Source: Synanceia verrucosa (taxonomy: Eukaryota; Chordata; Actinopteri; Perciformes; Synanceiidae). From it: a DNA stretch of 64,000 nt. Below, in pieces: positions 61,301 through 64,000 of this stretch. Each line of letters starts with the position of its first letter. Position 1 is the first letter of the stretch. Under the pieces are notes generated by a model, which saw only the letters and a program-made list of their open reading frames with translations, was not told the origin of the DNA and did not search any database. The DNA lies in contig CM056556.1 of the NCBI GenBank assembly GCA_029721515.1, forward strand, positions 20,664,169-20,728,168. The letters are read 5' to 3'. The position numbers were made by a program, and so were the translations under genes.

Positions 61301-61694
61301 GCACCTCAAAAATGTAGTTAAGTATGCCTGTAAATGTACTTTCACCACTGGTTACTGTTACTATTAACCACTGCTGATGTATAGAATATTCACACTTGTA
61401 GTGGAGAGCAATGTGAGACCTACATTCCAGTCCACTACTACATCTTCACAAAGCTGACTGTTGACTCAGCCATGACATCTCCATGTCAGGACATGAGTAT
61501 GAGTAACAGCAAAAAGGATTGAGGTTCTCCCGACAGATTCAAATAAAAATGCAGCTGACACCTACCTCTATCTGAGACAGTCTCCTCTCCAGGTACTGGA
61601 TTATAAAGGCATCCTGAGAGGAACCCTGGCTCAGGACTGAACCTACAGCCAAGTAGAGGGATATGAACAGGACAGGAACAAGACTGCCTGACAT
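55174..61694 (-). CDS. olfml1: Olfactomedin-like protein 1, complete, 8 coding exons, 405 aa
   Basis: The coding exons are 61566-61694, 59528-59631, 59239-59429, 56932-57035, 56537-56728, 55873-56053, 55595-55754 and 55174-55330 (1218 nt including the stop). Residues 1-23 form a signal peptide (hydrophobic LVPVLFISLYLAV), so the product is secreted. Residues ~28-135 are charged and heptad-like (a coiled coil), and ~142-400 are the olfactomedin beta-propeller domain. Family hallmarks are KSLKIVKKAG, LPFHWQGTGQVVYSGF, YLDLAVDELGLW, FLICGTLYVVYNTR and KQLYAWDDGYQTIYK. C143 and C325 sit where the family's conserved disulfide is expected. Potential N-glycosylation sites are NNT in exon 5 and NGT in exon 6. 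The length and the coiled-coil-plus-OLF layout match OLFML1; OLFML3 is the nearest alternative. By family knowledge it is an extracellular-matrix glycoprotein of incompletely known role. Confidence 0.93.
55595..55754 (-). CDS. olfml1: olfml1 exon 7
   Basis: A 160-nt exon from CACCTCAG|GAAGT to CACAG|GTTGGA. It codes LAVEYTWDTQCRSRDAEGAF and then the ICGTLYVVYNTR motif. Confidence 0.93.
55873..56053 (-). CDS. olfml1: olfml1 exon 6
   Basis: A 181-nt exon from GAAAAG|GTAGAT to AAAG|GTATAAAG. It contains the sequon NGT, LPGAGRLPVYSLNP and YLDLAVDELGLW, the conserved olfactomedin core. Confidence 0.93.
56537..56728 (-). CDS. olfml1: olfml1 exon 5
   Basis: A 192-nt, phase-0 exon between GTTCCAG|GTCTAC and CTAAAG|GTACTG. 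It codes 64 residues, including an NNT glycosylation sequon and LPFHWQGTGQVVYSGFLYY. Confidence 0.93.
56859..56906. repeat. 13-bp perfect hairpin in olfml1 intron 4
   Basis: TTTCACCCTTGCT (56859-56871) pairs with AGCAAGGGTGAAA (56894-56906) around a 22-base loop. On the transcribed strand it begins about 25 nt after the weak exon 4 donor. Confidence 0.8.
56932..57035 (-). CDS. olfml1: olfml1 exon 4 (olfactomedin domain begins)
   Basis: The acceptor CATCCCCAG|ACTGC is clear. It codes DCRTALNQIKSLKIVKKAG and continues to EGSTE. I placed the donor at GAG|GTCCAT because it gives the family spacing before VYLLSG. A second in-frame donor (TCT|GTAATG) nine bases on would add three residues. Confidence 0.86.
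57636..58826. mobile_element. DNA repeat with TTAAAGGT ends in olfml1 intron 3
   Basis: Starts CTTAAAGGTCTCCCATTATA and ends ACACCTTTAAG, which are inverted ends. Internally, GAAGATGAAGCATGGATC (58150) and the inverted GATCCATGCTTCATCTTC (58331) form a stem. The sequence is non-coding. Confidence 0.6.
59239..59429 (-). CDS. olfml1: olfml1 exon 3 (coiled coil)
   Basis: Acceptor GCTCCGTAG|ATCAG, donor CATAATG|GTAGGA, 191 nt. It encodes RVDRVERELEYLENKIP, the family-typical pattern, and then a Glu/Gln/Lys helix to residue 141. Confidence 0.92.
59528..59631 (-). CDS. olfml1: olfml1 exon 2
   Basis: Acceptor GACATCAG|GAGCG, donor CTGAG|GTAGGCC, 104 nt. It codes ERLSQCEQKTVSITQ onward, the first part of the coiled coil, including two cysteines that may link chains (inference). 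Confidence 0.9.
59803..60120 (-). repeat. Dispersed repeat beginning AAGATAAGATAATCCTTTATT
   Basis: On the minus strand it ends AATAAAGGATTATCTTATCTTA, a tail common to many fish retroposon copies. The upstream part is degraded. It lies in olfml1 intron 1. Confidence 0.5.
60622..61282. mobile_element. DNA repeat with TTAAAGGAACAGTATGTAGGA end
   Basis: Begins ATTAAAGGAACAGTATGTAG and ends CATGTTGTACCTTTAAAT, with inverted TTAAAGG/CCTTTAA termini. The centre holds a GC-richer block at 60.8-60.95 kb. It lies in olfml1 intron 1. Confidence 0.55.
61566..61694 (-). CDS. olfml1: olfml1 exon 1 (signal peptide)
   Basis: ATG at 61692-61694. It codes 43 residues: a signal peptide and then FIIQYLERRLSQIE. 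The donor is ATAGAG|GTAGGT. No in-frame ATG lies closer upstream, and the hydrophobic core begins six residues in, as expected. Confidence 0.92.
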
Positions 61695-61880
61695 TACGAG
61701 CCCCTTTGCCAACAAGACCAAAAAAAAATAAATACTGCTGCAGAAACAACTTTAAAATCTTGTCGGTGACAAAGAGCCTGTTTCCTATCTTCTTCACTGA
61801 AAACAAGCCAAAGACCAACCCAGATGGGTTCAGTCACAGTTTAAAACAGTCTTGCTGTGTAGAAAGAAATCCTTATCAGC

Positions 61881-61890
61881 CTTTAAATAG
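61881..61890 (-). promoter_or_regulatory. TATA-like box upstream of olfml1
   Basis: CTATTTAAAG on the minus strand, about 190 nt upstream of the ATG. If it is used, the transcript would begin near 61855. The placement is plausible but based on the motif alone. Confidence 0.35.
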
Positions 61891-61894
61891 CTGA

Positions 61895-63309
61895 ATATTC
61901 TCATTTTCTCTTCTGCTGTCCTCTGTAAGCTTTTTCAGTCCTGCTAGAGTTGTTGCTCCAGAACTTTCTGCCTTGTTTCTCCAGTAAATTTGGATCCAAT
62001 TGAACCTTACCCACAGTCCCTCCCAGGAACCCCGCTCTCCCAGTCTCTCGCTCTGTCTCTCTCTCTCAGTCTGTGTGTGTGTCTTTGTCCCACCATTCCA
62101 CTCTCTGGAGTTTGTGTACTTGAGGTATGAGAGAGAAAACAAAAAGAGAAGGGGGAGAGATAGAGGCAGTGGGAATCAGAAACAATCCAAGATGTTTCTG
62201 TTCAATCCACATTTTTTTTTCATTCCAGATGGCCCACTGACACGTCCTCAAACCTCACACAGAGCAGAAGCTGACCAATAAACAGTGTTAAACAAGTCAC
62301 AGGATCAGCACCACATCATCTTTTGTTCATGAGTTAATACTAATAATATCAATCACTAAAACTTCATTAACCTGCAAAACAGATTTCATATTTACAACTC
62401 TGCACACATTTTGTAAGAAATGTGCAAAGAGTGATTCCACTGGCAGAATTATAGGTTTTAGTTTGCCATTATATTACACAACACAGAGTGTTACATAGCT
62501 GCTTTGTAATTTCTGGGTTCCCAATTCTTGATGATGATGTAAAGGATGACCTGTCAAAGTAATGATTATTTTGGCTGAGAACAAAGGTTTAACAATTTAA
62601 TACATACAAAATTAACAGATACCTGACATTAAGAATCCAAGTTTGCCCACTTTCTGGTTTAATTACTATTTGAGGTGATCCAGATAATATTATGAGTGAT
62701 TTAAGTCCAAAAGTTGTCACTGCCATTATGGATAATTTCTGGTTGGCTGTTATTGTTGATGGCTTTAATCTCCATCTGGTGCTTTTGAGAGCCACCTGGG
62801 TCTGTTTCCTGCTTTTTTTTTTCTGACAGACAACATCTGGTTGTCAGCTCTCAGCACTGGATCAGATCTGGCTCTCGTGTAACACAGAGCTTTGCTTAGG
62901 GCAGCAACTTTGTGTGAATAAACAAGGATAACAGAGGATAACATGCTCACAAAGCAACTCTTATCGCTTATGCCTTCTTATATAACATCTCCTGTTGAGA
63001 TCTTTATTATTTTTTTTTTTTATCAACAGGCCTCTACGTTGTTCCAGATTTCTACCACGAGGTGGCGCCACATCACAACAAGAATACTACTATAAACTAC
63101 AACAGCAGGCTTTTGTTCAGTGTTCACATGGATGGCTGACTTGTTTCAAGACTTCCAAAAATTGTGAATCTACACTTACCCAAGTTTAGAAAATATATGT
63201 ATATGTATATGTAATAATTTGCATACATATCCAGGACAGAAATATGAATGTTGAACAAAGCCATTTTGTTTAAAGATTGTTTCATTTTGTTTTTAATTTG
63301 CTATATGTA
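61895..63309. other. Intergenic, olfml1 5' flank
   Basis: (TC)n near 62040-62070 and a T-run at 63006-63020. Separates olfml1 from the 3' end of the right-edge gene; nothing else recognised. Confidence 0.4.
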
Positions 63310-63515
63310 TGATGATATTACATGACACCAACATGCTTCTGAATCAGTTGGTTTTATTAAAAAAAAATCCCAGACAGCTCAGTCGAGACATCAAACGTGA
63401 TATCCATCATGTGTAAAACAGAATTAAATATCACTGAAATACTTAAAGTTGATCTACTACCTACAAGCTACGCATTCAAAGGAATGCTAATGAGCACAAG
63501 AAAAGCACTTTTTTG
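63310..63515. repeat. Right-hand copy of the duplicated 3' flank
   Basis: Counterpart of 1-262. It spans the predicted polyadenylation signal of the right-edge gene, so here the duplicated sequence appears to be 3' UTR. Confidence 0.55.
63353..63358 (-). terminator. Polyadenylation signal of the right-edge gene
   Basis: Minus-strand AATAAA about 400 nt past the stop at 63754. It lies inside the segment that resembles the left end of the window, where the equivalent hexamer is not preserved. Confidence 0.4.
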
Positions 63516-63753
63516 GAGGGTGTAAGCCTAATGGGTGTCTACTGTCTGTAGACCAGTCAACATCCCGTAAAACTCTAAAGATGTACTCCAGTTGGCTTGT
63601 AGTGAATTGGTAGTCATTGTACACCTTGGCTGCCTTGGATCAGCCATAATCATGCTGCTATACTATAGGTCTAGACTGGCGGGGGACTCCCTCTGACACA
63701 CTGAGCTCCTCTCCTTCTTCATTTGGAGGCCTCCATTAAATCAGGTTACTGAA

Positions 63754-63883
63754 TCACCTTCCCCAGAGTCCTTGATCTTCATCTCCTTGAGCTTCATCTG
63801 TTTGGCGAGATGGAGAAGAGGCGATGCTGCTCAGGTCGTGTCTGTCAGAGTAGTGGACGAGATGATGTGTTTCCTCTCCCTCC
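63754..63883 (-). CDS. Last coding exon of an unidentified gene at the right edge
   Basis: Acceptor GTTTTAAAG|GGAGG. The open frame reads EGEETHHLVHYSDRHDLSS onward, ends in DQGLWGR and stops at TGA 63754-63756. The product is acidic and polar, probably a disordered C-terminus. An 83-nt GT-AG intron (63884-63966) separates it from the exon that runs off the window. I do not recognise the family. Confidence 0.5.
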
Positions 63884-63966
63884 CTTTAAAACATGTTACA
63901 AATTAGCTTTGTAGCTCGGAGTCCCTTTGCGTTCTCATCTCACAGGTAACAATAGGTCTAGTTTAC

Positions 63967-64000
63967 CTGTTGGAGTAATGGTTCAGCACTCCAGTCCTCA
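63967..64000 (-). CDS. Penultimate exon of the right-edge gene, partial
   Basis: Ends at CCAACAG|GTAAAC. In the phase that joins the last exon it reads TGVLNHYSN and then a split Arg codon. Its 5' part lies outside the window. Confidence 0.45.

Overview
This is a teleost (ray-finned fish) genomic window. It has vertebrate-style split genes with GT-AG introns, Tc1/mariner-family transposons, CR1/L2-like LINE relics, a tRNA-derived SINE family, many short inverted-repeat DNA elements, and (CA)n/(TA)n microsatellites. I see no bacterial or plasmid features and no CRISPR array. The open reading frames across simple repeats and intronic DNA are not genes.

Three transcription units are visible, all on the minus strand. 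(1) A TBC-domain Rab GTPase-activating protein gene starts at 53352 and runs leftward over almost 50 kb. I resolved eleven exons by splice sites and reading phase: nine between 53.35 and 42.07 kb, exon 10 at 33.0 kb and exon 11 at 4.7 kb. Both GAP fingers (IxxDxxR and YxQ) are present. The C-terminus is not found in the window. (2) olfml1 (olfactomedin-like 1) is complete in eight coding exons, 61694 to 55174, encoding 405 residues. It has a signal peptide, a coiled coil and an olfactomedin domain. (3) At the right edge are the last two coding exons of an unidentified gene, with a short 3' region (stop at 63754-63756).

Most of the window from 0.6 to 42 kb is therefore intron 10 (28.2 kb) and intron 9 (9.0 kb) of the TBC gene, or its downstream flank. 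These introns are packed with mobile elements: a LINE relic split by a hAT-like insertion that itself carries a SINE; a Tc1 element with full terminal repeats but a shortened transposase; a decayed second Tc1 sitting inside another repeat whose uninterrupted copy survives at 51.7 kb; Tc3-like and other Tc1 fragments; piggyBac-like TTAA elements; and several long inverted repeats that would fold into hairpins in the pre-mRNA.

The first ~260 bases of the window resemble the 3' flank of the right-edge gene (63.31-63.52 kb). This suggests that the TBC gene and the right-edge gene may share a duplicated 3' end. I found no convincing undescribed biological system. The most useful results are the long-range gene model, the two-end duplication, the nested insertions with readable target-site duplications, and the large inverted repeats.
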